Shown: in pieces, positions 25,072 through 34,463 of the stretch | Numbering within the stretch: the stretch's first letter is position 1 | How the letters are laid out: each line of letters begins with the position of its first letter | Assembly (NCBI RefSeq): GCF_014699055.1 | Contig: NZ_JACXAC010000003.1 | Location: 434,001-498,000 of the forward strand | Origin: Hymenobacter armeniacus | GTDB taxonomy: Bacteria; Bacteroidota; Bacteroidia; Cytophagales; Hymenobacteraceae | DNA length: 64,000 nucleotides | Direction: 5' to 3' | Program-made: the position numbers and the translations under genes | Notes under the pieces: generated by a model | What the model saw: only the letters and a program-made list of their open reading frames with translations | Told to the model about the DNA's origin: nothing | Database searches by the model: none

Positions 25072-28000
25072 ATGATAACTCCCTTACCATTCTTAGCGGG
25101 GGCTGGTCCCTTTCGGAAGGCGTTGCTTACTTCGGCCCTGGGCGGCACGCTGCTGGCCAGCCTGGGGGCGGCCCCGGCGGTGCACGCGGCCGGCTTGCGG
25201 CCGCTGCCCCAGGCCCGCGCCCTGCGCGACATCCCCGTGACGGGCCGCGTGACCAACGCCGCCGGCGAAGGCCTGCCCGGCGTGACGGTGCTCGTGAAGG
25301 GCACCACCATTGGCACGGCCACCGACGTGAGCGGCAACTTCTCGCTGAGCGTGCCCGAGGGCAGCACCCTCGTGTTTAGCTCGGTGGGCTTTGTGCGCCA
25401 GGAAGTGGCCGTGGGCAGCAACACGACGTTCACCGTGCAGCTAAAAGACGACACCCAGGCGCTGAAAGAGGTGGTGGTGGTGGGCTACGGCACGCAGAGC
25501 CGGCAGGAACTCACTACCGCGGTTTCGTCGGTGAATGCGGCGGCCATTGCGCGCCAGCCCGTGGCCGGCTTCGACCAGGCTTTGCAAGGCCAGGCCCCCG
25601 GCGTGCAGGTAACGGCGCCCTCGGGCGCCCCCGGCGCGGGCATCAACGTGCGGGTTCGGGGCAATGCTTCGCTCAGCTTGAACGGCTCGCCGCTGTACGT
25701 GATAGACGGCATTCCGGTGCTGCCGGACTACCAGCAGGAGCTGACCAACAACAGCCAGCGCCTGAACCCGCTCAACACGATTAACCCCAACGACATTGAG
25801 AGCATTGACGTGCTGAAAGACGGGGCCGGCGCGGCCATTTACGGGGTGCGGGCGGCCAACGGCGTGGTTGTCATCACGACCAAAAAAGGCAAAGCCGGCC
25901 AAGCCCAGGTGGGCCTGAACGTGTACTACGGCCGCCAGTACCTGCGCAAGAAACTGGACGTGCTGAACGCCCGCCAGTTTGCGCAGGAATACAACGAGCT
26001 GCTGGCCAACGCGGGCCGGGCGCCCGGTTTTCCCGACCTGAATAACCTGCCGCCCTACGACACCGACTGGCAAGACGCCATTTTCCGGCCCGCCGACATT
26101 CAGAACTACCAGCTGAGCGTGAGCGGTGGCACCGACAAGACCCGCTACTACGTGTCGGGGGGCTATTTCAACCAGGCGGGCATCAACATCCAGTCCGGGT
26201 TCGACCGCTACAACTTCAAGATTAACCTCGACCAGCGCGTGACCGACCGGTTCCGGCTGGGCACCACGCTCAACCTGAGCCGCAGCCACACCAACGGCAC
26301 CGTGCGCTCGGAGGCAGCGCTGGGCAACTCGGGCACGGTGCTGGGCGCCCTGACCCAAATTCCGACGGTGCCGGTGCGCAACCCCGACAATACGTACGGC
26401 ACCAACCCCTTCACGCTGAGCGACAACCCGGTGGGCAACCTGCTCGAAACCAGCAACCAGGCCATTGTGTACCAGGCGCTGGGCAACGTGTACGGGGAGT
26501 TCGACATTCTCAAGAGCCTGACGCTGAAAACGTCGTTGGGGCTGGATTTCCGCACGCAGTCGGAAAACACGTTCTACAGCCGCAACTACCCGGGCACGTC
26601 GTCGTCGCCGGCCGAAGTGCGCGGCTCGGCCAACACCGCCGCCAACCAGCAGGTCATCTGGCTGCTGGAGAACACGCTTACCTACAACAAAACCTTCAAC
26701 GACAAGCACAACCTGACGCTGCTCGGGGGGCAGTCGATGCAGGCCTCGGACCGGTTTACCTCGGGGGCCGGCACGCGCGGCTTTTCCTCCAACGCCGTGC
26801 CCTACCTCAACGGCGGCTCCACGGCCTCGGGCATTCCGGGCAGCTACGCCGACCAATGGTCGCTGCTGAGCTTCTTCGGCCGCGCCATCTACAACTACGA
26901 CGAGCGCTACCTGGCCACGGTGAGCTTCCGGGCCGACGCCAGCAGCCGCTTCAGCGGGGCCAACCGCTTCGGTTACTTCCCGGCCGTGTCGTTGGGCTGG
27001 CGCGTGTCGCGCGAGAGCTTCTTCCCGCAGGGCGGCGTGGTGTCGGACCTGAAGCTGCGCGGCAGCTACGGGGCCAACGGCAACCAGGAGATTTACACCT
27101 ACCAGCGCTTTTCGCGCTACGGCGTGGGCAGCAACTACCAGGGCAGCGGCACGTCCATTCTGGGCGGCATCACCCAGACCGACATCGGCAACGACGTGCG
27201 CTGGGAAACCACGGCGCAGTACAACGCCGGCATCGACCTGGGCCTGTTCAGCAACCGCCTCACGTTCACGTTTGACGCCTACAACAAGCGCACCACCGAC
27301 CTGCTGCTGGGCGTGACCCTGCCCCAGAGCACGGGGGCCGGCAACCTGAGCGTGATTCAGAACGTGGGCACCATCCAAAACCGCGGCATCGAGCTGGGCC
27401 TGGTGACCAACAACGTGGACGGCCAGAACGGCGCGTTTGGCTGGAGCACGAACTTCAACGTGACGGCCAACCGCAACAAGGTCATCGACTTGGGCAGTGC
27501 GCCCAACGACAAGGGCGAGCAGGTGTCGCGCACCTTCATCGGGGGCTACAGCATTCAGAAAGTGGGCCAGCCGCTGGGCGTGTTCTACGGCTACCAAGTG
27601 CAGGGCATTGTGCAGTCGGATGCCGAGGGGGCGACGCTACCCAAGCAAAACAGCGTGGCGCCCAAGGCCGGCGACATCCGCTTCGTGGACGTGAACGGGG
27701 ACAAGGTCATCACCGATGCCGACCGCACGGTCATTGGCAACCCCAACCCGAAATTCTTTGCGGGCGTCACCAACAACTTCACCTTCAAAGGCATCGAGCT
27801 GAGCGTGTTCTTCCAGGGCAGCTTCGGCAACGACATCTACAACCAGAACCGCACCATCACGGAAGGCCAGACCACGGCCCTGAACCAGAGCACGGCCGTG
27901 CTCAGCCACTGGACGCCCACCAACACGAACACCACCGTGCCGCGCCCCGTGTTTGGCGACCCCGCCGGCAACAACCGCGTGTCGACCCGCTTCATTGAGG

Positions 28001-28248
28001 ACGGCTCCTACGTGCGCCTCAAAAACCTGACGCTGGCCTACAACCTGCCCGCCAGCCTGGCCAAATACGCCGCCCTCAAGAACCTGCGCATCTACGGCAC
28101 GGCCCAAAACCTGGTGACCTGGACCAAATACTCGGGCTACGACCCGGAGGTGAGCGCCGACCCCTTCTCCACCACTGGCTTCGGCCGCGACTTTGGCGTG
28201 TACCCGCAAGCGCGCACCTACACGGTGGGCCTGAACGCCACTTTCTAA
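25072..28248 (+). CDS. SusC/RagA-family TonB-linked outer-membrane transporter
   Basis: 1058 residues from ATG 25072, giving a signal sequence (LLTSALGGTLLASLGAAPAVHA). A carboxypeptidase-regulatory-like domain (~55-135: VTGRVTNAAGEGLPGVTVLV), the SusC signature KEVVVVGYGTQSRQELTTAV, a plug (~145-260: QAPGVQVTAPSGAPGAGINV, SPLYVIDGIPV, IESIDVLKDGAGAAIYGVRA) and a barrel ending YTVGLNATF follow. It imports oligosaccharides across the outer membrane with SusD, encoded 23 bases downstream, powered by TonB. A TTG (24908-24910) 21 bases before TATAGTGC (24932) is a weak, activator-dependent-looking promoter, fitting HTCS control. It heads a PUL rich in GH30, so glucan oligosaccharides are the likely cargo. 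Confidence 0.96.
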   Translation: MITPLPFLAGAGPFRKALLTSALGGTLLASLGAAPAVHAAGLRPLPQARALRDIPVTGRVTNAAGEGLPGVTVLVKGTTIGTATDVSGNFSLSVPEGSTLVFSSVGFVRQEVAVGSNTTFTVQLKDDTQALKEVVVVGYGTQSRQELTTAVSSVNAAAIARQPVAGFDQALQGQAPGVQVTAPSGAPGAGINVRVRGNASLSLNGSPLYVIDGIPVLPDYQQELTNNSQRLNPLNTINPNDIESIDVLKDGAGAAIYGVRAANGVVVITTKKGKAGQAQVGLNVYYGRQYLRKKLDVLNARQFAQEYNELLANAGRAPGFPDLNNLPPYDTDWQDAIFRPADIQNYQLSVSGGTDKTRYYVSGGYFNQAGINIQSGFDRYNFKINLDQRVTDRFRLGTTLNLSRSHTNGTVRSEAALGNSGTVLGALTQIPTVPVRNPDNTYGTNPFTLSDNPVGNLLETSNQAIVYQALGNVYGEFDILKSLTLKTSLGLDFRTQSENTFYSRNYPGTSSSPAEVRGSANTAANQQVIWLLENTLTYNKTFNDKHNLTLLGGQSMQASDRFTSGAGTRGFSSNAVPYLNGGSTASGIPGSYADQWSLLSFFGRAIYNYDERYLATVSFRADASSRFSGANRFGYFPAVSLGWRVSRESFFPQGGVVSDLKLRGSYGANGNQEIYTYQRFSRYGVGSNYQGSGTSILGGITQTDIGNDVRWETTAQYNAGIDLGLFSNRLTFTFDAYNKRTTDLLLGVTLPQSTGAGNLSVIQNVGTIQNRGIELGLVTNNVDGQNGAFGWSTNFNVTANRNKVIDLGSAPNDKGEQVSRTFIGGYSIQKVGQPLGVFYGYQVQGIVQSDAEGATLPKQNSVAPKAGDIRFVDVNGDKVITDADRTVIGNPNPKFFAGVTNNFTFKGIELSVFFQGSFGNDIYNQNRTITEGQTTALNQSTAVLSHWTPTNTNTTVPRPVFGDPAGNNRVSTRFIEDGSYVRLKNLTLAYNLPASLAKYAALKNLRIYGTAQNLVTWTKYSGYDPEVSADPFSTTGFGRDFGVYPQARTYTVGLNATF

Positions 28249-28271
28249 GTCGACTTTCTGCTAGCATTCCC

Positions 28272-29759
28272 ATGAAAAAGCACTTTATCCTCCCGATTTG
28301 CGCCCTGCTGCTGCTGGCCGGCTGCGACTTTCTTCAGAAAGAGCCGCTCACCAGCATCACGCCCAACAACTTCTTTACTTCGGCCGACGACGCCGAATCG
28401 AGCCTCACGGCCGTGTACGACGCCCTGCAGGGCACCGGGGGCTACGGCCAGGACCTGTACGTGGCCGGCGAGATGCCCTCCGACAACGTGACCAGCATCA
28501 ACGGCGACGTGAACGCGGTGCAGAACATTGCCTGGACGCCCAACACGAGCCAGGTCAACAACATTTTCCGGCAGATGTACGTCGGGGTGAACCGCGCCAA
28601 CATCGTGCTCAAGTACGTGCCCAACGTGCCGATGGACACCACCCGGCGCAGCCAGATTCTGGGCGAAGCCCGCTTCGTCCGGGCGTTGTGCTACTTCAAC
28701 CTGGTGCGGGCCTACGGCGGCGTGCCGCTGCGCCTGCAGCCCACCGAGAGCAGCCAGCCCACCGAAACCAACCTGCCCCGCGCCTCGGCCGATGACGTGT
28801 ACAACGCGGTGGTGAGCGACTTGCAGCGCGCCGCCATTCAGATGCCCGCCGCCAACCCCAACCGCGCCGGCCGCAACGCGGCCAGCGCCCTGCTGGCCCG
28901 CGTGCAGCTCACGCGCCGCAACTGGGCCGCCGCGCAGGCCGCCGCCCAAACGGTAATTGCCCGCAACGTGCCCCTGAACGCCACGTTCAAGTCGCTGTTC
29001 CCGGCCGAGAACAAGGGCGCCGAGTCGCTCTTCGAGATTCAATACGCCGGCACGGCCGATGGGGGCAGCATTCTGCCCGACTTGTTGCTGCCGCTGCCTT
29101 TTGCAACGTATTCCTTCTCAAAATTCAGCATTCCCAGCGCCGAGCTGATTGCCTTTGCCGACACCGTGAACGACCGCCGCTGGGCCTACAACGGCAACAT
29201 CAACAGCAACGGCACCTTTGTGGGCCGCGACCACGTGAGCTACCTCGACGCCACCAAAAACCGGGCATCGGGCGCCAACGCCAACGACCGGGGCCCGTTC
29301 GTGTTCAAGTGGAGCAGCATCGGCGGCAACTTCAACTCGGCCGACAACAGCTACGTGCTGCGCATGGCCGAAGTATTTCTGGCCTACGCCGAAGCCGCGA
29401 ACGAACTCAACGGCCCCACCCAGGACGCCCTGGACAAGCTGAACCGCGTGCGCACCCGCGCCGGCCTCACGGCCCTCACCACGGCCTCGCCCCAGGCGGC
29501 CAGCAAGCAGGCCCTGCGCAACGAAATTGACCGCCAGCGCCGCCTCGAGCTGGCCTTTGAGGGCGAACGGTGGTGGGACCTGGTGCGCTACGCCCGCCAC
29601 ACGCTGGCCGACGGCTCGGCCTCGCACACCGTCACGGCCCTCGACATCATCTCGCGCCGCCGCGCCGGCGGGGCCCGCGACGCCAACTTCCTGCTGTTTC
29701 CCATCCCGCAGGCCGAAATCAACACCAACCCCCAGATTCAGCAGAACCCGGGGTACTAG
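28272..29759 (+). CDS. SusD/RagB-family surface glycan-binding lipoprotein
   Basis: 495 residues. MKKHFILPICALLLLAGCDF is a lipoprotein signal with Cys about 18. The N-terminal block KEPLTSITPNNFFTSADDAE, TPR-like helices (RRSQILGEARFVRALCYFNLVRAYGGVPL) and the C-terminal RagB block (LDKLNRVRTRAGL, EIDRQRRLELAFEGERWWDLVRY, LFPIPQAEINTNPQIQQNPGY) are standard for SusD. It caps the SusC barrel at the cell surface and captures the glycan. It follows susC by 23 bases and is co-transcribed with it; a 186-base gap with two hairpins separates it from the first GH30 gene. Confidence 0.97.
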   Translation: MKKHFILPICALLLLAGCDFLQKEPLTSITPNNFFTSADDAESSLTAVYDALQGTGGYGQDLYVAGEMPSDNVTSINGDVNAVQNIAWTPNTSQVNNIFRQMYVGVNRANIVLKYVPNVPMDTTRRSQILGEARFVRALCYFNLVRAYGGVPLRLQPTESSQPTETNLPRASADDVYNAVVSDLQRAAIQMPAANPNRAGRNAASALLARVQLTRRNWAAAQAAAQTVIARNVPLNATFKSLFPAENKGAESLFEIQYAGTADGGSILPDLLLPLPFATYSFSKFSIPSAELIAFADTVNDRRWAYNGNINSNGTFVGRDHVSYLDATKNRASGANANDRGPFVFKWSSIGGNFNSADNSYVLRMAEVFLAYAEAANELNGPTQDALDKLNRVRTRAGLTALTTASPQAASKQALRNEIDRQRRLELAFEGERWWDLVRYARHTLADGSASHTVTALDIISRRRAGGARDANFLLFPIPQAEINTNPQIQQNPGY

Positions 29760-29767
29760 CCATAGCT

Positions 29768-29831
29768 GTCGCTCGCGGGGCAGGGGCGGGTGATGGTGGG
29801 AACAGTTTTCTGCTTCCTGCCCCGGAGCGAC
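29768..29831. repeat. Inverted repeat between susD and first GH30 gene
   Basis: GTCGCTCGCGGGGCAGG (29768-29784) pairs, with a one-base bulge, with CCTGCCCCGGAGCGAC (29816-29831). It lies immediately after the susD stop and could attenuate or stabilise the PUL mRNA. Confidence 0.65.
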
Positions 29832-29848
29832 ATGCTAGCCGTTGTTGG

Positions 29849-29897
29849 GTTGTCCGTTGGGGGCGCCGCGTTTCGGCGCGGGCCGCCAACGGACAAC
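29849..29897. repeat. Second hairpin between susD and first GH30 gene
   Basis: GTTGTCCGTTGG (29849-29860) pairs perfectly with CCAACGGACAAC (29886-29897), with further inner pairing GCGCC/GGCGC. With the preceding hairpin it forms a double stem-loop ending 48 bases before the GH30 start. Confidence 0.7.
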
Positions 29898-29945
29898 AAA
29901 CGACTTAACCAAGACCGTACCCGTCGACTATCGTACCAGTAACCC

Positions 29946-31379
29946 ATGACATTGCACTACTTATCGCGCTGGGGCGCCACGGCCTTGCTGTCGCTCGCGT
30001 TGGTGCCCGGCCACGGCCAGGCCCGCAAAGCGGCGGCCAAGCCCGGCCCCGCCACCAGCGTGGCCTGCTGGCTGAGCACCGCCGACCAGAAGCAGCTCCT
30101 GCAACTGCAGCCGGGCAAGCTGGCCTTTGGCACTTCTGCCGCCGCCGGCCCGGTGATTGAAGTGGACGACCGCCAGCGCTTCCAGACCATGGATGGCTTC
30201 GGCTACTGCCTCACCGGGGGCAGCGCCGAGCTGCTGCGGGCCATGAGCCCGGCCAAGCGCACCGCGCTGCTGCGCGAACTGTTCGGCACCGCCGCCAACG
30301 GCATTGGCGTGAGCTACTTGCGCCTGAGCATCGGGGCGTCCGACCTCGATGCCCAGGTGTTTAGCTACGACGACCTGCCCGCCGGCCAAACTGACCCCAC
30401 GCTGGCCAAGTTCAGCCTGGCCCCCGACGAGAAGCACCTCATTCCGGTGCTAAAGGAAATTCTGGCCATTAATCCGGCCATCAAGCTCATGGGTTCGCCC
30501 TGGAGCCCGCCCACCTGGATGAAAACCAACGGCGAGAGCAAAGGGGGTAGCCTCAAGCCCGAGTTTTATCCCGCCTACGCCCAGTATTTCGTGAAATACC
30601 TGCAGGGCATGCAGGCCCAGGGCATTCGCCTCGACGCCATCACGGTGCAGAACGAGCCGCTGCACCCCGGCAACAACCCCAGCCTGCTGATGCTGGCCGA
30701 GCAGCAGGCCGAGTTCATCGGCCAGCACCTGGGCCCGGCCCTGAAAGCGGCCAAGCTCGACACCAAAATCATTTGCTACGACCACAACGCCGACAAGCCG
30801 GAGTACCCGCTCACGGTGCTGGGCAATGCCACCGCCAACCCCTACGTCGACGGTTCGGCCTTCCACCTCTACGCCGGGCCCATTGAGGCCCTGAGCAAGG
30901 TGCACGACGCCTACCCGACCAAGAACCTCTACTTCACCGAGCAGTGGGTGGGCTCGAAAACGGCCTTTGCCGGCAACCTGGGCTGGCACGTGAAGCAGCT
31001 CGAAATCGGTGCGCCCCGCAACTGGGCCCGCACCGTGCTGGAGTGGAACCTGGCCGCCGACCCGCAGCAGAACCCCCACACGCCCGGCGGCTGCACCGAG
31101 TGCCTGGGCGCCCTCACGCTGGCCGGCGATGCCGTGACGCGCAACGTGGCCTACTACACGGTGGCCCACAGCAGCAAGTTTGTGCCGGCCGGCTCGGTGC
31201 GCGTGGGCTCGACGAGCGCGGACGTGCTGCCCAACGTGGCCTACCGCACGCCCACCGGCGGCCACGTGCTGCTGGTGCAAAACGACCAGGCCACGGCCCA
31301 AACGTTCAGCGTGCACTACCAGGGCCGCACCGTGCCGGCCACGCTGCCGGCCGGCGCCGTGGCCACCTACGTGTGGTGA
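29946..31379 (+). CDS. GH30 family beta-glucanase (secreted), first tandem paralogue
   Basis: 477 residues with a signal peptide (GATALLSLALVPGHGQA). The (beta/alpha)8 barrel carries the GH30 opening motif FQTMDGFGYCLTGGSA and GSPWSPPTWMKTNG. TVQNEPLHPGNN holds the acid/base Glu and NLYFTEQWVGS the nucleophile Glu. The C-terminal beta-sandwich has YYTVAHSSKFVPAGSVRVGS and ends VATYVW. The overall pattern fits the Bacteroidota GH30 subfamily that includes endo-beta-1,6-glucanases. It should act in the periplasm, since no lipobox is present. It is about as long as, and clearly paralogous to, the next gene, which is a lipoprotein. Exact linkage specificity is inferred. Confidence 0.9.
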   Translation: MTLHYLSRWGATALLSLALVPGHGQARKAAAKPGPATSVACWLSTADQKQLLQLQPGKLAFGTSAAAGPVIEVDDRQRFQTMDGFGYCLTGGSAELLRAMSPAKRTALLRELFGTAANGIGVSYLRLSIGASDLDAQVFSYDDLPAGQTDPTLAKFSLAPDEKHLIPVLKEILAINPAIKLMGSPWSPPTWMKTNGESKGGSLKPEFYPAYAQYFVKYLQGMQAQGIRLDAITVQNEPLHPGNNPSLLMLAEQQAEFIGQHLGPALKAAKLDTKIICYDHNADKPEYPLTVLGNATANPYVDGSAFHLYAGPIEALSKVHDAYPTKNLYFTEQWVGSKTAFAGNLGWHVKQLEIGAPRNWARTVLEWNLAADPQQNPHTPGGCTECLGALTLAGDAVTRNVAYYTVAHSSKFVPAGSVRVGSTSADVLPNVAYRTPTGGHVLLVQNDQATAQTFSVHYQGRTVPATLPAGAVATYVW

Positions 31380-31423
31380 GGCTTCCCGCCCGCTGTTTCA
31401 AGCCATTCATTCTGCCTTTCCCC

Positions 31424-32887
31424 ATGAATTTCCTTTCCCGCTTCACCTACCTGGCTGCTGTGGCAATGCCGCTGCTGCTGGGCGCCTGCAAGAAAGAGGC
31501 GGAGCCCGCCGGGCCCGCCACGCCGCCCACGGGCCCGGTGACGCCCACGGGCCCGTCGCAGGTGGCCGTGTGGCTGACGGCGCCCGACAAAACCGCCCTG
31601 CTCTACCGCCAGAAGGTGAGCCTGGTGTTCGGGGCCAGCACCAACAACGACCCCACCATTGTGGTGGACACCACCCAGACCTACCAGACCATGGACGGCT
31701 TTGGCTACACCCTGACCGGGGGCAGCGCCTACGTGCTGAGCCAGATGGGGGCCAGCAACCGGGCCTCGCTCATCCGGGAGCTGTTTGCCACCGACAGCAG
31801 CAGCATTGGGGTGAGCTACCTGCGCATCAGCATTGGGGCTTCGGACCTGAGCAGCAGCGTATATACCTACGACGACTCCGGCACACCCGACCCCGCGCTG
31901 GCCAATTTTAGTCTGGCGCCCGAGCAGGCCTATTTCATCCCGGTGCTGAAGGAGATTCTGGCCGTGAACCCCGGCATCAAAATCCTGGGCTCGCCCTGGA
32001 CGGCGCCCTCCTGGATGAAGAGCAACAACAGCCCCATCGGCGGCAGCCTGCTGCCGCAGTACTACGACGCCTACGCCCGCTACTTCGTGAAATACGTGCA
32101 GGGCATGCAGGCCGCCGGCATTCCCATCGACGCCGTGACGCTGCAAAACGAGCCCCTATACGGCGGCAACAACCCCAGCATGCTGATGACGGGCAGCGAG
32201 CAAGCTACCTTCATCAAGAACAACGTGGGGCCGGCGTTCCGGGCCGCGGGCCTGAGCACCAAGATTATTGCCTACGACCACAACCCCGACCAGGCCGGCC
32301 TCAGCTTCGTGAGCACCGTGCTGAGCGATGCCGCCGCCAGCGCCTTCGTCGACGGCTCGGCTTTCCACCTCTACGGCGGCTCCATTAATTCGCTGGCCGG
32401 TGTGCACGACCAGTTTCCAAGCAAGAACATCTACTTCACCGAGCAGTGGACGCAAGCGCCGGGCACGGCCTCGTTTGGCGGCGACCTGAACTACCACGTG
32501 GCCAACCTTGAGATTGGGGCGGTGCGCAACTGGAGCCGCAACGTGCTGGAATGGAACCTGGCCAGCGACCAGAACTACGGCCCCCACACGCCCGGCGGCT
32601 GCACCCAGTGCCTGGGCGCCGTCACCATCAACGGCAACAGCGTGACGCGCAACGTGGCCTACTACACGGTGGCCCACAGCAGCAAGTTTGTGCGCCCCGG
32701 CTCGGTGCGCGTGGCCACCAACGTGCCCACCAACCTGCCCAACGTGGCCTACAAAACCCCCAACGGCAAGCGCGTGCTGGTGGTGCTGAACTCGGGCAGC
32801 TCGCTCCAGAATTTTAATATCCAGTATAAAGGCAAGCTGGTGGGCACCTCGCTCTACGGGGGCTCGGTAGCGACGTACGTATGGTAG
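31424..32887 (+). CDS. GH30 family beta-glucanase lipoprotein, second tandem paralogue
   Basis: 487 residues from ATG 31424. The signal LAAVAMPLLLGACKKEAEP carries a lipobox, followed by a Pro/Gly/Thr linker (ATPPTGPVTPTGPS), which suggests surface display. The catalytic domain repeats the blocks of the preceding enzyme: YQTMDGFGYTLTGGSA, GSPWTAPSWMKSNN, LQNEPLYGGNN (acid/base Glu), NIYFTEQWTQAP (nucleophile Glu), and ends VATYVW. Tandem duplication followed by a change of cell location is the simplest history. The likely division of labour is surface endo-cleavage by this protein and periplasmic cleavage by its paralogue. Its stop overlaps the ATG of the next gene by 7 bases. Confidence 0.9.
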   Translation: MNFLSRFTYLAAVAMPLLLGACKKEAEPAGPATPPTGPVTPTGPSQVAVWLTAPDKTALLYRQKVSLVFGASTNNDPTIVVDTTQTYQTMDGFGYTLTGGSAYVLSQMGASNRASLIRELFATDSSSIGVSYLRISIGASDLSSSVYTYDDSGTPDPALANFSLAPEQAYFIPVLKEILAVNPGIKILGSPWTAPSWMKSNNSPIGGSLLPQYYDAYARYFVKYVQGMQAAGIPIDAVTLQNEPLYGGNNPSMLMTGSEQATFIKNNVGPAFRAAGLSTKIIAYDHNPDQAGLSFVSTVLSDAAASAFVDGSAFHLYGGSINSLAGVHDQFPSKNIYFTEQWTQAPGTASFGGDLNYHVANLEIGAVRNWSRNVLEWNLASDQNYGPHTPGGCTQCLGAVTINGNSVTRNVAYYTVAHSSKFVRPGSVRVATNVPTNLPNVAYKTPNGKRVLVVLNSGSSLQNFNIQYKGKLVGTSLYGGSVATYVW

Positions 32888-34422
32888 GCTGGGCTACGTT
32901 GGTGGGGAGAATGACTGGCCTGCGGGGGCTGCTGGCCGCTGCGTGGGTGAGTGTGGCCTCCGCCGGAGTAGCCCGGGTGCCTGCGCCTGCCCCGGCGCCT
33001 GTGGTGCAGACGCGGGCGGGCCAGCTGCAGGGCACCCGCGACAGCACCGGGCTGCTGCTGTTTCGGGGCGTGGCCTATGCCGCGCCGCCGGTGGGCGAGG
33101 GGCGGTTTCGGCCGGCCCGGCCGGTGCAGCCCTGGGTGGGCGTGCGGCCCGCCACGGCTTTCGGGCCCCGGGCGCCGCAGGGCGGCAGCGCCGGCCCGCA
33201 GGGCGACGAAAACTGCCTCACCCTGAACGTGTGGACGCCGTCGCTGCGGGCCGCCCAGCCCAAAGCGGTGGTGGTGTGGGTGCACGGCGGCGCCTTCACC
33301 GGCGGCTCGGGCGACGACTTCCCGGGGCAAAATTTTGCCCGCCAGGATAGCCTGGTGGCCGTGAGCATCAACTACCGGCTGGGCAGCTTCGGCTTTCTGC
33401 AACTCGGGAGCCTACTGGGCCCGGCCTACCGGCCGGCCGGCAACGCGGGCGTGCTCGACGTGGTGGCGGCCCTGCGTTGGGTGCACGAGAACATTGCGGC
33501 CTTCGGCGGCGACCCCGCCCGCGTGACGGTGATGGGCGAATCGGCCGGGGCCAAGCTGGTGAGCGCCGTGCTGGCCACGCCCGCCGCCGACGGCCTTTTT
33601 CAGCAGGTGATTTTGGAAAGTGGCGGCACCCAGGCGGTACGCGACACGGCTACGGCCGCCGCGGTGGCCACCCGGCTGCTGGCCGCCCTGGGCCTGCGCC
33701 CCGACCAGGCCGCCCAGCTCCTGACGCTGCCCACGGCCACCATCATCCGGGCCCAGCAGCAGCTCACCGACGGGCCCAACGGTTTGCAGCTGTTCGGCCC
33801 CGTGCGCGACGGCCGCACCATTCCCGACGAGCCGCTGGCGCACCTGGCGCGCCGGCCCCGCCTGCGCGGGGCGCTGGTGGGTACCAACCGCGACGAAGCC
33901 GGCCTGTTCATCGGCCTCTGGCCCAGCCTGAAGCAGCCCAACGCTGAGGTCCTGACGGCCCTGTTCGGAACCAACGGCGCGGCCGTGTGGCGCGCCTACG
34001 AGCAGGCCCACCGCCGCCAGCCCACCGACCAGGCCTGGCTGCAAACCACCACCGACTATCTCTACCGCCTGGCCTCGTACCGGCTGGCCGGCACCCTGGC
34101 CGCGGCCGGCCAGCCCGTGTGGCTCTACCGCTTCGACTACCGCCCGCCGGGCGGCGCGGGCCCCGTGCACGCCCAGGAGCTGGCCTACGCCTGGAACTCC
34201 CTCGGCCCCAAGGCGGCGCAGGCCGGCTCCAGCCGGACGCTGGCGGCCGACATGCACCGGCGCTGGGTCAGCTTCATCAAGACGGGCACGCCGGGCGCGG
34301 ACTGGCCCGCATATGCGCCCCGGCGGCCGCAAGCCATGCTGTTCGACTCGGTGAGCCGGGCCCGGCCGCTCCCTCCGCCTTACGAAGACAAGCTTTTTCC
34401 CAACCAGGCCTTCCGGCTGTAA
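32881..34422 (+). CDS. Type-B carboxylesterase, PUL member
   Basis: 513 residues if started at ATG 32881, which overlaps the previous stop; ATG 32911 gives a cleaner signal peptide (LRGLLAAAWVSVASAGVA). The alpha/beta-hydrolase fold has FRGVAYAAPPVGEGRF, DENCLTLNVWTP, VWVHGGAFTGGSGDD (oxyanion hole), VTVMGESAGAKL (nucleophile Ser), and a Glu around TNRDEAGLF; the His lies near VHAQELAYAWNSLG. Such enzymes hydrolyse carboxylic esters. Placement between GH30 genes in the same operon suggests removal of acyl groups from the glycan or from linked lipids; that is inference. Confidence 0.88.
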   Translation: MVGWATLVGRMTGLRGLLAAAWVSVASAGVARVPAPAPAPVVQTRAGQLQGTRDSTGLLLFRGVAYAAPPVGEGRFRPARPVQPWVGVRPATAFGPRAPQGGSAGPQGDENCLTLNVWTPSLRAAQPKAVVVWVHGGAFTGGSGDDFPGQNFARQDSLVAVSINYRLGSFGFLQLGSLLGPAYRPAGNAGVLDVVAALRWVHENIAAFGGDPARVTVMGESAGAKLVSAVLATPAADGLFQQVILESGGTQAVRDTATAAAVATRLLAALGLRPDQAAQLLTLPTATIIRAQQQLTDGPNGLQLFGPVRDGRTIPDEPLAHLARRPRLRGALVGTNRDEAGLFIGLWPSLKQPNAEVLTALFGTNGAAVWRAYEQAHRRQPTDQAWLQTTTDYLYRLASYRLAGTLAAAGQPVWLYRFDYRPPGGAGPVHAQELAYAWNSLGPKAAQAGSSRTLAADMHRRWVSFIKTGTPGADWPAYAPRRPQAMLFDSVSRARPLPPPYEDKLFPNQAFRL

Positions 34423-34463
34423 TCTAGCGGTCAGCCAGTTCGCCGGCGGCCCACTCTATCTGT

